From Acanthamoeba sp. SK_2022b (Eukaryota > Discosea > Longamoebia > Acanthamoebidae), in NCBI GenBank assembly GCA_027943245.1, contig JANDJZ010001732.1, positions 1-28,443 of the forward strand: a stretch of 28,443 nt of DNA. The letters run 5' to 3'. Below the pieces are notes generated by a model, which had not been told where the DNA came from, searched no databases, and saw only the letters and a list, made by a program, of their open reading frames with translations. Below, piece by piece: positions 13,934 through 22,471 of this stretch. Numbering within the stretch: the first letter of the stretch is position 1; the number at the start of each line of letters is the position of its first letter. Both the position numbers and the translations under genes were made by a program.

Positions 13934-14513
13934 GAACGCCCCCCTCTTCCAAGTAGCGCCGCACCGCCAACAGTGCGTCATATGCGAGATCGGCTTCGGC
14001 CGTGTCGGCTGCGAAAGGCGCCAAGCCTTCAGCGCTGATGCGCTTGATGACGTGTGCAAGGGCAATCGCCATGTCTGGCGACAGCTGCAGTTGGTCACCG
14101 GAAGCTTCAGCGCCCTCCCCTTCCCGGTCCAGGGCGTCGAGGCTCTTTTCCAGAAGTTGCCAGCGTGACGGCTCGCCACGATTGCGCAACGTCTGCGCAA
14201 AGCGCGAGATCAGATCCGCAGGCGCGATGAAGTTCAGCTGGGCCTTCAGCCCGTCAATCTTCCCTTCCTCGCCCAGCAGGTCGGAGATCTTGACCCTTCC
14301 CTGGTTCCGGGGCGGTTTAGGAGTTTCCGGCGTGGGTTGCGATTGAGGGACCTCCTGGCGTGCAGCGGGCCCTCGGCGAGAATGATATCCCTTCTGCTCG
14401 GACAACTCCGCCGCGGCCTGGGCCGCAGTCTTGTCGATCTTCCTCGGCTGAGGAGCGGCGAAACTGAGATCCAAGGGATCTTCATCAAGATTGTCGAATT
14501 GATTGAAGCTCAT
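13923..14513 (-). CDS. ParA-linked hypothetical protein (196 aa), candidate partition partner
   Basis: Starts in an ATGA that ends parA (14510-14513), the usual position of a centromere-binding partner. The N-terminal 75 residues are disordered and rich in Pro, Gln and Ala. Residues 75-135 (RVKISDLLGEEGKIDGLKAQ, then LISRFAQTLRNRG and RWQLLEKSLDAL) look helical, and the C-terminus is a helical bundle. It has no ParB domain and no HTH I can identify. A role in binding the 9-bp array and stimulating ParA is inference from position. Confidence 0.65.
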   Translation of the reverse strand: MSFNQFDNLDEDPLDLSFAAPQPRKIDKTAAQAAAELSEQKGYHSRRGPAARQEVPQSQPTPETPKPPRNQGRVKISDLLGEEGKIDGLKAQLNFIAPADLISRFAQTLRNRGEPSRWQLLEKSLDALDREGEGAEASGDQLQLSPDMAIALAHVIKRISAEGLAPFAADTAEADLAYDALLAVRRYLEEGGVHVR

Positions 14514-15274
14514 GCTGCAACCTGCTGGGCTTTAGTTTTAAGGATGCCGATCACCTCGGCCGCGAACGCCTTCGAGTTTTCCCGCGCGCGCTGAAGCCCT
14601 CCCGCGTCGGCCTCGTCCAGCTCGCTCAGCATCTTGTTATGTTTGAAGACGCCCCGGAATGCCGGTCGATCCGCCAGGGCGACGGTCAACATCGGCGTGT
14701 TGTTTTTGGTGAGAGCGTCTCTGAGCTCATTTTCATCGCGGGTTCGCACCGCTCCATTGCTCGCCTTGGTGAGCATGACGCGATAGTCGATCTTGCGTCC
14801 TGACATTCGCTCGGTCTGCTTCAGAGACTTAATCGTAGCCTGCACCTGGTCCGCATCGAGTGTGGTCGGCGCGAATGGGATAAGAACCATGTCTGCTTGG
14901 GACACGGCCAGCTGAAGCCACTGGTTAGGCGATCCTTCAGGGTCACATATCAGGAACTGGCAATGCTCAGCTGCAGCCTCGATCCAGTCGAGAACTGATC
15001 CCTCATCGCCGTCGGTTGTGATGACTAAGAGCCGATTTCCGTTCATTGCGTCTGCAATGGCGAGAGAAGCTTCTTCAGTGTTGGAAATGCTTGTCTTCGG
15101 CCCCTCGATCACAGGGAAACCGCGTTTCTCAGCCCAACGCGCATGTGGGCGGTTTGGGTCGCCCTCAAGAATGATGATGCTCCCGCCAGAAGCATAGATT
15201 TCGCTTCCAAGCAGGTTGGCGGTCGTTGTTTTGCCGCTTCCGCCTTTGTTGTTGGCGATGGTGATATTGAACAC
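14510..15274 (-). CDS. parA: ParA-family partition ATPase
   Basis: The 254-aa protein carries the deviant Walker A motif NNKGGSGKTTTA at residues 8-19, a Walker A'-like region (ILEGDPNRPHARW) and a Walker B-like strand (QFLICDPEG). It is the short, HTH-less ParA type (as in ParF or Soj), so it should not autoregulate alone. The start is GTG at 15274 with GGAGAGG three bases upstream. Such ATPases move plasmids over the nucleoid together with a DNA-bound partner. The 9-bp array begins 9 bp upstream of the start codon, overlapping the promoter region. Confidence 0.95.
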   Translation of the reverse strand: MFNITIANNKGGSGKTTTANLLGSEIYASGGSIIILEGDPNRPHARWAEKRGFPVIEGPKTSISNTEEASLAIADAMNGNRLLVITTDGDEGSVLDWIEAAAEHCQFLICDPEGSPNQWLQLAVSQADMVLIPFAPTTLDADQVQATIKSLKQTERMSGRKIDYRVMLTKASNGAVRTRDENELRDALTKNNTPMLTVALADRPAFRGVFKHNKMLSELDEADAGGLQRARENSKAFAAEVIGILKTKAQQVAA

Positions 15275-15282
15275 TTGCCTCT

Positions 15283-15660
15283 CCGTATCTGACGGCGAGA
15301 ACGGCCCATACGGTCATGCCGTCTGACACGGCGACACTAGCCATTCCGTCTAACCTAGTGACAACGTGTAATCCGGCACGTCCGGTTTGTCTAGTGCAGC
15401 AACACGCACCGTAGGCGACGGCTGCAAAGTACAAGCCGGATCATACGGAAAAGACGGCTTGAGCGGCTCTCACGGCAGATGCGGCAACACCGGACGAACC
15501 GGACAAACCGGCACGCACGGCGGTAACGGCTGCACCGGAGCGGCAAGGGCCTACGTACAAGCCGGAACATACGGCGACGCCGGATAAACCGGCGAATACG
15601 GGAGGGACGACGACGACGGACGGAACGGTCTATCCGTCTGCACTAGTGCAGCTAGTGCAG
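15283..15660. repeat. Array of 42 contiguous 9-bp units between repC and parA (candidate centromere or iterons)
   Basis: From 15283 to 15660 the sequence splits without any slip into 42 units of 9 bp. In 34 units bases 2-3 are CG; the first four bases are ACGG (14 units), CCGG (10), CCGT (5), GCGG (2), ACGT (2) or ACGA (1). Five more units start CTAG, four of them CTAGTG, and these occur only in the left third and at the right end. The other five bases vary. Stops in the plus frame (near 15325, 15352, 15370 and 15586) show it is not a coding repeat. Placement between repC and parA suggests a protein-binding array. Confidence 0.9.
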
Positions 15661-15664
15661 ACAA

Positions 15665-15919
15665 TCACTCAGGCCGCCAGAACCGAACACCTACGACCCA
15701 GCCCTGGGCTACAGGTTGGCGGAAAGCGCGACCGGACGCAAACAGAGGCCCGAACAGGTCATCTAGGGTGTCCAGGGTCGCAAATGTCTCGGGAAGGGGC
15801 TCTGCGGCGAAAAAAACGGGTCTCCCGGCAACCCGAGAAGCGTCAGAGACAGTCCGGAACACAGGGAGGTCAAGGCCGATAGCCTCAATAGGGGAAGACG
15901 CACACGGAAAAGACACCAT
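15665..15919 (-). CDS. Hypothetical protein (84 aa) directly downstream of repC
   Basis: ATG at 15919, 8 bp after the repC stop, with AGGA 6 nt upstream. The frame closes just beside the edge of the 9-bp array. The product has a natural composition (DLPVFRTVSDASRVAGRPVF) with no repeats and no recognised domain. It is likely translated from the repC transcript. Confidence 0.6.
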   Translation of the reverse strand: MVSFPCASSPIEAIGLDLPVFRTVSDASRVAGRPVFFAAEPLPETFATLDTLDDLFGPLFASGRAFRQPVAQGWVVGVRFWRPE

Positions 15920-15927
15920 TTTCGATC

Positions 15928-17367
15928 CTATCGGTAGCGCGGCGGCGGGGGAGGGGAGCCCGTCAAATAGTGTCGCGTTAAACGGCCCCAGCTCATTGCA
16001 AGGTCAACCTTCATCCATCCTGAGCCCAACTTGTAAAGAATTCCTTCAAGATAAGATTTGGGGTTCTCGACACTTTGAGTTCCCTCAGTCAAAAGGGCCG
16101 CAATTGCGAACCGTATACCGTGCTTGCTAGAATATCGTCTTATGGCCGATTGATCTAAACCAATACGATGGCCCGCCGCCTGACCATAGGCCAAAACTAG
16201 ACTTTCATCGTCCCTGAACCGGGGGTCGCGGTAGAAACTATAACCAAGTCGATCCATCAGTTTTGGAAGAAGCCTGATCACAGCCGAAAGCTCAGGGCAG
16301 GTGACGCGCTGGACAGGCTGTCGTGGCGGCGCAGAGGCATCGAGAGTAAATTCGAATAGAATGCGGCCCTCGTTCGCCACATCGTCGGATACAATGTCGT
16401 CCTGGTGAACATAGGAAGCCAAAGAGCCGTTTTCGACGGTCTTAACACTGATCGGTGTTGACGCATCGGTGTCGTTAGACGTGAGGGCAGGGGCCCTAAA
16501 CCAAGTACCTTCCTCGCCAAGCCCTTCTTCACTTATAGATTCAGGTCGGAGACTAGGTGGTAATTGGGTGTCCAGACTGTCAGGCGCCCCCGACACATCT
16601 GGCTCCAACAAAACGTCGTTCATCATCCGATCAAACGAGGCCTCGAGGGAGGCAACAGCTTCATTCGCGTGCTGAAGGCCCAGCTGCACCGCATCAATGT
16701 CTTTGCGGCGGCGCACAGCCTCGACAACCTTGAGCGCCTGGTCCGCAATCAGATGGTCAGAGGGTTCAATCATGAGCGCCTTCAGCTCGCGCAACCGATT
16801 GCGCGCCCTGGAAAGCGAACGGCGTATGCCGACGGACTCCGATTTGACCTGACGCAGGCCGTCACGAATGGCGCAAAGCTCTGAATACCTTGCGACTAAG
16901 GGCTTGAGATCAACCCCGTAAGCGTCGTCTGGGGCGTCACGATCCTTACCGAAGAAAGCTCGCGAGCGATCCGGTGAATCTCGAAAGGCTATGAGACCAG
17001 CTGCGGCCAGGTCGCTACGGTAGCGGGCGAGGGATCTTGATGACCTGTCGAGATCTTCGCCAAGCACATCATCCGACCAGGTCGAGATAAGTGCGAGCCC
17101 CGCCGTCGTCAGATCCCGGCCGTGAAGCTCAGACTGAGTCAGGAAACAAGCCTGGGGCTGACGCTTCACTAGGCGGTGCAAAAACTGCCACGCCTTAACA
17201 GGTACACCGAAGCGAGAAGCCGGAATGTCCTCAAGCAATTGTAGAAGCTGAGATTTCGATGCTCCATCGGGAAGTCCGCACCAGAGGTCGGCCCATTTCT
17301 CAGCAGTCCGCAAGCCTGGGGTTATTAACCGAAGGCCTGTCGTTCCTTGTGTCGATTGTGGCTGCAT
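15928..17367 (-). CDS. repC: RepC-family replication initiator
   Basis: The 479-aa protein shows the RepC layout: an N-terminal winged-helix region (residues about 55-140) with SLARYRSDLAAAGLIAFRDSP, a helical linker with charged coiled-coil character (170-260), a variable acidic stretch (260-350), and a C-terminal domain with an RY-S-KHGI-FA-AALL pattern and NPKSYLEGILYK. RepC initiates replication of repABC-type alphaproteobacterial plasmids, whose origin usually lies within repC. Here repA/repB are not upstream; a separate ParA lies downstream instead. GGGGGAG precedes the ATG at 17367. Confidence 0.85.
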   Translation of the reverse strand: MQPQSTQGTTGLRLITPGLRTAEKWADLWCGLPDGASKSQLLQLLEDIPASRFGVPVKAWQFLHRLVKRQPQACFLTQSELHGRDLTTAGLALISTWSDDVLGEDLDRSSRSLARYRSDLAAAGLIAFRDSPDRSRAFFGKDRDAPDDAYGVDLKPLVARYSELCAIRDGLRQVKSESVGIRRSLSRARNRLRELKALMIEPSDHLIADQALKVVEAVRRRKDIDAVQLGLQHANEAVASLEASFDRMMNDVLLEPDVSGAPDSLDTQLPPSLRPESISEEGLGEEGTWFRAPALTSNDTDASTPISVKTVENGSLASYVHQDDIVSDDVANEGRILFEFTLDASAPPRQPVQRVTCPELSAVIRLLPKLMDRLGYSFYRDPRFRDDESLVLAYGQAAGHRIGLDQSAIRRYSSKHGIRFAIAALLTEGTQSVENPKSYLEGILYKLGSGWMKVDLAMSWGRLTRHYLTGSPPPPPRYR

Positions 17368-17430
17368 AATCTCCCCCTAAGGAGAGGATTTCAGGCAAAG
17401 CTTCGCCGTCGCACCGAAGAGCGTTTTTTG

Positions 17431-17459
17431 TTGACGTTCGGCTTGGGGGATTGCATAAG
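17431..17459 (+). promoter_or_regulatory. Candidate promoter of an antisense RNA against the repC leader
   Basis: TTGACG, a 17-nt spacer and CATAAG on the plus strand, pointing away from repC. A terminator lies about 60-85 nt downstream. Confidence 0.45.
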
Positions 17460-17465
17460 GGTCAG

Positions 17466-17545
17466 GACATTTGAACTTGGTGGTTTGCCCACTCGTTGGC
17501 TGACCTTGTAATCCCCCGCCGGCTCCTATGGGTCGGCGGTTTTTC
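17466..17545 (+). ncRNA. Candidate counter-transcribed RNA regulating repC
   Basis: A short unit on the strand opposite repC: promoter at 17431-17459, then about 80 nt ending in CCGCCG...CGGCGG plus TTTTT (17516-17544). In repABC plasmids a small antisense RNA encoded just upstream of repC controls initiator synthesis. The position and strand match; transcription itself is inferred. Confidence 0.45.
17516..17544 (+). terminator. Rho-independent terminator on the plus strand upstream of repC
   Basis: CCGCCG, 12-nt loop, CGGCGG and TTTTT. No plus-strand protein gene ends here, which supports the antisense RNA proposal. Confidence 0.65.
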
Positions 17546-17609
17546 TTTGTCTGCATCCTCCTGCAGTTGAACAAGTTTCGCCTCGATAATCCGAGTCGGG
17601 CGCCTGCCT

Positions 17610-17644
17610 CCACACGTTTTATGTGAGCCATAAAAACTGTGTGG
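17610..17644. promoter_or_regulatory. 35-bp inverted repeat in the repC upstream region
   Basis: CCACACGTTTTATG and CATAAAAACTGTGTGG form an imperfect dyad around a 5-bp centre. It lies between the upstream terminator and the antisense unit, where the repC promoter must be, so an operator is likely. Confidence 0.55.
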
Positions 17645-17655
17645 CGGACGGATCC

Positions 17656-17687
17656 AAAAAAAACCCTCAGGCCGCGAACGGTGAGGG
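17656..17687 (-). terminator. Rho-independent terminator after the RHH-like gene
   Basis: Minus strand CCCTCACCG-TTCG-CGGCCTGAGGG followed by eight T. It insulates repC from transcripts of the 115-aa regulator. Confidence 0.8.
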
Positions 17688-17802
17688 GCTTCGATGGAAG
17701 GCGCCAAGCCTAGAAATCGCGGTAAAACCGTTAATCAACAGTTAATTATCTGGCATATAGACGCGCAGAAGAGTCAGGCCGGATCAAACGACCTGAGCAA
17801 AA

Positions 17803-18150
17803 TCAAAGGGCTGCGTGCATTCCGGGGTTATAAACCGGCTGTGTGGGACGCTGCGCCTGGGCCGATCCACGCATCAAGGAGAACACCACATCCGTGAGAT
17901 TGGCGTCCATTTCCTTCGATAGATGTTTGAGGCGTTCGACCAGGTCGGCATCGAGCGAGAGGCAGACACGAGGTGTCTTCCGCGGCGCGCGTTGAACGAT
18001 AGGGTGGCCCTTTGACAGTTCCTCGCGAACCTGACGTTCCACGATGGAGGTCAAGGAACCATCATGGCGTGAGCGTAGGGCGCGCCGACCTTCCGTGGAA
18101 AGCGGCACGTTGACGTTGACATAATTTTTGGCGCTTGAAGACGCGTCCAT
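17803..18150 (-). CDS. Small DNA-binding protein with RHH-like segments (115 aa)
   Basis: The start at 18150 (MDASSSAKNYVN) has AAGGAG 7 nt upstream. Residues 62-95 (RVCLSLDADLVERLKHLSKE, then ANLTDVVFSLM) follow the strand-helix-helix pattern of ribbon-helix-helix proteins. Residues 11-46 (NVNVPLSTEGRRAL, then SLTSIVERQVREEL) show a second similar segment, so the chain may hold two RHH-like units. It could be a copy-number or transfer repressor. An operator-like palindrome at 18231-18264 lies 80 bp upstream of its start and recurs at the tra promoter. Confidence 0.6.
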   Translation of the reverse strand: MDASSSAKNYVNVNVPLSTEGRRALRSRHDGSLTSIVERQVREELSKGHPIVQRAPRKTPRVCLSLDADLVERLKHLSKEMDANLTDVVFSLMRGSAQAQRPTQPVYNPGMHAAL

Positions 18151-18230
18151 GTCAAGGCTCCTTACCCCTCTACTATGAGGCGTTTGCCCGTCATCTTCAA
18201 GTGCAACAGGTGAACGTAGAGTGAGGAAAT

Positions 18231-18264
18231 GGCGTATTTTTACGCCCTCTGACGCATAAAAACG
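18231..18264. promoter_or_regulatory. Operator-like palindrome, copy 1
   Basis: GGCGTATTTTTACGCC followed by CTGACGCATAAAAACG. The same arrangement occurs at 24259-24296. It lies 80 bp upstream of the RHH-like gene. Confidence 0.65.
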
Positions 18265-18386
18265 ACAGAGACAGGCCTTTAGGGGGGCATTGCGGGTCTT
18301 GATCACCACATCAGTGCCGAAACCCGAAACCTCAATGCTATGCTAATACAAACGCTTATGGCCGCGACATGAGGCATTAGGTTAAA

Positions 18387-19409
18387 CTAAGCCGTTCCTT
18401 TTCTCTCCAAGATCGCCGTTACGGCATAGACGTTCCTGGGGCGCCCGAACCCGTCGTAGAAGATGCTCTTATTTGCAGCTGCAGCACGAGGAAATAGATC
18501 GGCTGCGATTGCGTTTGGCCGCTGGCGACTGGCCGAGTAGAGGCGAATGGCGCCGTCAGCGCCCATGAAATGCGCCACATAGAGCTCGCCGTCATTCGGC
18601 GCCCGACCGAGAAAACCCATGAGACGGTCGCGATTGTCTCGAGTGAACTCGGCGCCCATCAAAGCCGATAGAACAGGGTCCTTGCGAGCGGAGAGGATTT
18701 CAAAACGTGCATTGGCGTCGTTGACCCGAGGGGATCCATCGCGTCCGAGCGAGATCATGGAGGCATAGCCAGCATACCCGTGCCGAGCTCCATGACGGTG
18801 CAGGGTTGTGAGCCAGGTGTCGTCCAAAAACTGATATAGGCCCAAGGCGCTGCTCGTCCGAGCCCTCGCCAGTGGGTCAAAGGAAGATTCACGACGCGCA
18901 GCGCGCAGCAAATAGCCCGACGATATTCCGGTCTTTCGAGCCGCGTGCTCGATGGCCGATGCGACAACGGGGGAGGGGTGGGTGCGTCGGCGGCCGGGTG
19001 ACGAAGGCCGCATAATCCTAGAAGCGGCCAAGGCATAGGCAGATTGTCGGGAAGGTTGGACCTTTCTGGTTTCACCATCAAGGATCAGAAGGGCTCGCGA
19101 TACCCGGCTGGACACCAGGGGGGAAAGGCTCTCGACCTGGACAGCCTGGATATTCCTCGCATCAGCGTTCCTGAGCCTGATGGCCTCGCCTTCGGCCTTG
19201 CCGGCGCGAACCAACGGATCGACGGCCAGCAGGGCGAATGTTGTCGTCGGATCGGTGAGCGGATCTGCGTAGGCGTAGTCGGAGGCGGCGTCGAAAGCCT
19301 CACGAACGAACATGCCATGCTGCACAGCACTGATCTGCGTCAGGGAAGCGGCCGCTGCGAGTAGGGAAGGAATGTGCGCGGACCATCGCCGCGCCTTAAA
19401 TCTCGGCAT
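18387..19409 (-). CDS. Lytic transglycosylase, SLT family (340 aa)
   Basis: The start at 19409 has GGAGG 5 nt upstream and gives an N-terminal hydrophobic export signal (residues about 12-32, IPSLLAAAASLTQISAVQ). The SLT fold begins near residue 150: AARRESSFDP with catalytic Glu174, then SSALGLYQFLDDTW. The C-terminal part (YVAHFMGADGAIRLYSA) is also typical of the family. It would open the peptidoglycan for the conjugation machinery or pilus; that link is inference from its presence beside transfer genes. The frame extends to 19571 without a plausible start. Confidence 0.85.
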   Translation of the reverse strand: MPRFKARRWSAHIPSLLAAAASLTQISAVQHGMFVREAFDAASDYAYADPLTDPTTTFALLAVDPLVRAGKAEGEAIRLRNADARNIQAVQVESLSPLVSSRVSRALLILDGETRKVQPSRQSAYALAASRIMRPSSPGRRRTHPSPVVASAIEHAARKTGISSGYLLRAARRESSFDPLARARTSSALGLYQFLDDTWLTTLHRHGARHGYAGYASMISLGRDGSPRVNDANARFEILSARKDPVLSALMGAEFTRDNRDRLMGFLGRAPNDGELYVAHFMGADGAIRLYSASRQRPNAIAADLFPRAAAANKSIFYDGFGRPRNVYAVTAILERKGTA

Positions 19410-19480
19410 AAAGCCTCCAGTTGGGAGGCTAGATGGGAAGGGGTATCGCCTTGATGGGACAAACCCCTGTCGGAGGCAAG

Positions 19481-19507
19481 AAAAAAAGGGCAGCTTGGAG
19501 CTGCCCC
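19481..19507 (-). terminator. Rho-independent terminator after the ParB-like pseudogene
   Basis: Minus strand GGGCAGCT-CCA-AGCTGCCC plus a run of T. It separates the ParB-like unit from the transglycosylase gene. Confidence 0.85.
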
Positions 19508-21281
19508 GAGGTGGCCCGGATAACCGAGCAGATGCAACCTGGTGGACTGGGGCGACTTGACGTCGCCCCAATCAGATCATGCAGCAGGCTCTTCCTCGGT
19601 TCGACCGAGAGCTGCCAGCATAGGAGGAACCCAATTCTTCGTCTTGACGAGCCGGGCGACGATTTCAACAAGAGCGCCCTTCTTTTCCTTGGCATAGGGC
19701 GTCGGATCGGAGCCGACCGAACGAACAACCTCAATCAGGTTCGCCTTGCCGCTGTTTGACAGGAAGTCTTCTTCCGGCACCCATTGCTCACTGACATTCA
19801 GCGAAATCCGCTGTGCCATGAGGTTCAACTGCGACCATGCACCAACACGCCTATTGTCTGCTCGCGGTTCAACAGCCTGGACCTGAAGCGATGTGCAGAG
19901 CGCCAGAAGGGCCAGCTTGTCGTCCTGGGATAGGCCCTGCACAAAGGTGAACACCTCGGGCAGGGTGTCAGGCAGAATCTCGTCCCAACGGGCGTAGGTA
20001 TCCTCGTAGGCGCGATCGCTCTTGAGAGACACGCCCTCGCACTCGATGTTGACCTGACGCTGAACGGGAAGGGCGCTTTCACTGCTGTAGGGCGATGTAC
20101 GCAAGCAGCAGAAGGCGGAGTGAGCCACAAGGCAATCCAATGCAGCTGCAGGATCAACCGCCAGGCCATTCCGAACCGCAGTCGTTGCGATCCTGGTCAT
20201 CCGTTCATGGCCAGCGTGACCAAAGGGCCGACACGGCCTTTGGCTGGGTCGTATTGGTAGAGACAGCCGGGCCGCCTTCATCATCGGCAACGGCGGGGAT
20301 AGGGGAGGCGAAGGTAACCTCTGGTGCGCCATGGAGGACCCGAACGACAGCAACGCCATCCGCCATTTGTTCTGGCGTGAAGCATGACAAGCTGGCCTCG
20401 ATCTCGTCAATGACGGCGTAGGCCTGGATGACCTCGGGCGCATCCTCGTCCTCAGACGCCCCAATCAACGACATTGCAGCGTCGTAGCGTTCCTGCTCAG
20501 CTGCAGTCATTTCGCGGGTCGTCGGATAGATCCGACGATACCCCGAAGGAACCGCCCCAAAACAATCAGTGCGGACCTCAGACCAACCCATTGCCGTGTA
20601 AGAGGCAACAATGGTCGCAAGACGTTCGTCGTAAAGACGGTCTACTATAGCGGTATCCAGAAGGTAGGTTGCATCCTCAAAAAGGTCACGAGTGTATCGC
20701 CCGCCCGCCTCTTTATAGCTTTCAAAGCCGACGAACCTTACGCGATAGTCCGTCAGACGAATGGTGTCATCCGTAAGCGCAGCGCGAATAGCCCGCGCGT
20801 TTGTGCAACCCGCTTCCAGGACCTCAATCTGTCTAGTCTGATCGGTCGAGGCGGCAAAGCCTGCAAAGCGTCGAGGGAGAGTTCTTGTCGGTCAAAGGCG
20901 TCCAGGACCACTGGAGCCACCTCGGTCAGGCGGAGCATCTGTGTCACATGGCGTTCACGGGCGCCGGTCATCCGCGCAATGTCATCGGGCTCGTAGCCTT
21001 TCGACGCCAGCAGACGGAAGCCCTTGAGCTCATGAACGGGGGTCATGGGCTCGCGAATGTTGTTCTCAGCATAGGAGATCGCAACAGCATCATTCTGGGA
21101 GCGCAGGTCGATCGGTATGCCTTTCGAAAAGGCCTTGGGTAGAGACTTGTTGGCCTTCAGGTAGCGCAGCGCACGGAAGCGACGGCCCCCTGCAGTGATG
21201 AAAAATTCTCCATTCACTTCGTAAGCAACAGGTCTGTTCACAAGCCCAACGCGTGAGTTGATGTGACGTGACCCCCGTTTC

Positions 21282-22211
21282 TCATCCAGCCATAACGAGA
21301 GTCCTTTGCTGATCTGAACTGGGGTTGGTGGGGTTGGCAAGAGGCCGGTCAGCGCAGCCTTCAACCAGCGCAGCGGACCGGCCGATCTGTCCGTTGAGCG
21401 CATCTGCGTAAGCCTGCGGCGTCAGCCATCCCAGCTTCGAGTGCGGCCGGGTTTCGTTGTAGTCGCGCCGCCAGGTTTCGAGCACGGCACGGGCGTGCGG
21501 CAGGGACCGGAACAGCGTCTCGTTCAGCAGTTCGTCGCGCAGGCGGCCATTGAAGCTCTCGTTGAAGCCGTTCTGCTGGGGCTTGCCCGGCGCGATGTAA
21601 TGCCAGCCCACGCCGGTGCCGTCGGCCCAGGCCAGGATGGCGTTGGACGTATATTCCGTGCCGTTGTCGCTGATGATCGTCTCGGGGCGCCCGCGTCGCA
21701 GGATGATGGCGTCCAGTTCGCGCGCCACCCGTCGCCCTGACAGCGAGGTGTCGGCGACGAGCCCGAGGCACTCGCGGGTGCAGTTGTCGATCACCGTCAG
21801 GATGCGGAAGCGCCGCCCGTCGGTCATCTGATCGGACACGAAGTCCAGCGACCAGCGCTGGTTCGCGACCAGAGGAATCTCCAGCGGCCGCCTTGTGCCC
21901 ATCGCGCGTTTGCGCCCGCCGCGCCGACGCACCGTCAGCTTTTCCTCGCGGTAGATCCGCTGGACCCGCTTCTTGTTGACCGCATGGCCCTCGCGCCGGA
22001 GCATCACGTGCAGACGACGATAGCCGAACCGCCGACGCTCCTGGGCCAGGGCCTTCAGCCGATCGCGCAGGGTGCCATCGTCCGGTCGTGTCGCCTGATA
22101 GCGCACGCTCGTCCGATCAACGCCCAGCACCCGGCAGGCCCGCCGTTCGCTCATCTCGTAGGCCGACTGCAGGTGCGCCGCCGCCTCTCGATGCGCAGCG
22201 GGCGTCACCAC
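21282..22211 (-). CDS. IS3-family transposase OrfB (DDE integrase part)
   Basis: The frame entered at the A6G slippery site encodes about 309 residues with the DDE core: [19 protein letters not shown] and [15 protein letters not shown], preceded by an HTH_21-like part ([18 protein letters not shown], here [10 protein letters not shown]). It cleaves and joins IS ends as an OrfAB fusion. The frame is open upstream to 22391 without coding character, so expression depends on the frameshift in orfA. Confidence 0.9.
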   Translation of the reverse strand: MVTPAAHREAAAHLQSAYEMSERRACRVLGVDRTSVRYQATRPDDGTLRDRLKALAQERRRFGYRRLHVMLRREGHAVNKKRVQRIYREEKLTVRRRGGRKRAMGTRRPLEIPLVANQRWSLDFVSDQMTDGRRFRILTVIDNCTRECLGLVADTSLSGRRVARELDAIILRRGRPETIISDNGTEYTSNAILAWADGTGVGWHYIAPGKPQQNGFNESFNGRLRDELLNETLFRSLPHARAVLETWRRDYNETRPHSKLGWLTPQAYADALNGQIGRSAALVEGCADRPLANPTNPSSDQQRTLVMAG

Positions 22212-22471
22212 TTTTTTCCCAGCAGATCCTTCAGCGCGACGTTGTCCAGCATCGAGTCCGCCAGCATCCGTTTCAGCTTGGCGTTCTCGTCTTCCAGCGC
22301 CTTCAGACGACGGGCCTCCGACACGTCCATGCCGCCATACTTGGCCTTCCACTTGTAGAAGGTCGGCGAGCTCAGCCCGTGCTTCCTGCACAGGTCCGCC
22401 ACCGGGACACCGGCCTCCTGCTCGCGCAAGATTCCGATGATCTGCTCTTCCGTGAACCGTGATCGCTTCAT
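22205..22471 (-). CDS. IS3-family transposase OrfA (88 aa)
   Basis: Starts [20 protein letters not shown] and contains the HTH_Tnp_1 domain ([21 protein letters not shown]) and a leucine-zipper-like helix ([15 protein letters not shown]). Near its end the heptamer A-AAA-AAG (22217-22211) is in the correct phase for -1 frameshifting into OrfB; the zero frame stops two codons later. Confidence 0.93.
   Translation of the reverse strand: MKRSRFTEEQIIGILREQEAGVPVADLCRKHGLSSPTFYKWKAKYGGMDVSEARRLKALEDENAKLKRMLADSMLDNVALKDLLGKKW

Noticed and set aside
15387..15587. A plus-strand frame with a collagen-like Gly-X-Y pattern
   Set aside because: The pattern is a by-product of the 9-bp DNA period. The period extends well past this frame on both sides, stops occur in the same frame inside the array, and there is no ATG or ribosome site.
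15283..15660. CRISPR array
   Set aside because: Units are contiguous 9-mers with no 20-40 bp repeats or spacers and no cas genes nearby.
17377..17631. 84-aa minus-strand frame just upstream of repC
   Set aside because: It lies over the inverted repeat and the antisense unit and has no ribosome site. Possibly transcribed as leader but not convincing as a gene.
20205..20591. 128-aa and 295-aa minus-strand frames as separate genes
   Set aside because: Their sequences continue the ParB-like protein in shifted frames, so they are pieces of one broken gene.
21282..22391. A 369-aa start for OrfB
   Set aside because: The first 60 residues are a shadow of OrfA. The real OrfB is entered by frameshift at the A6G site.
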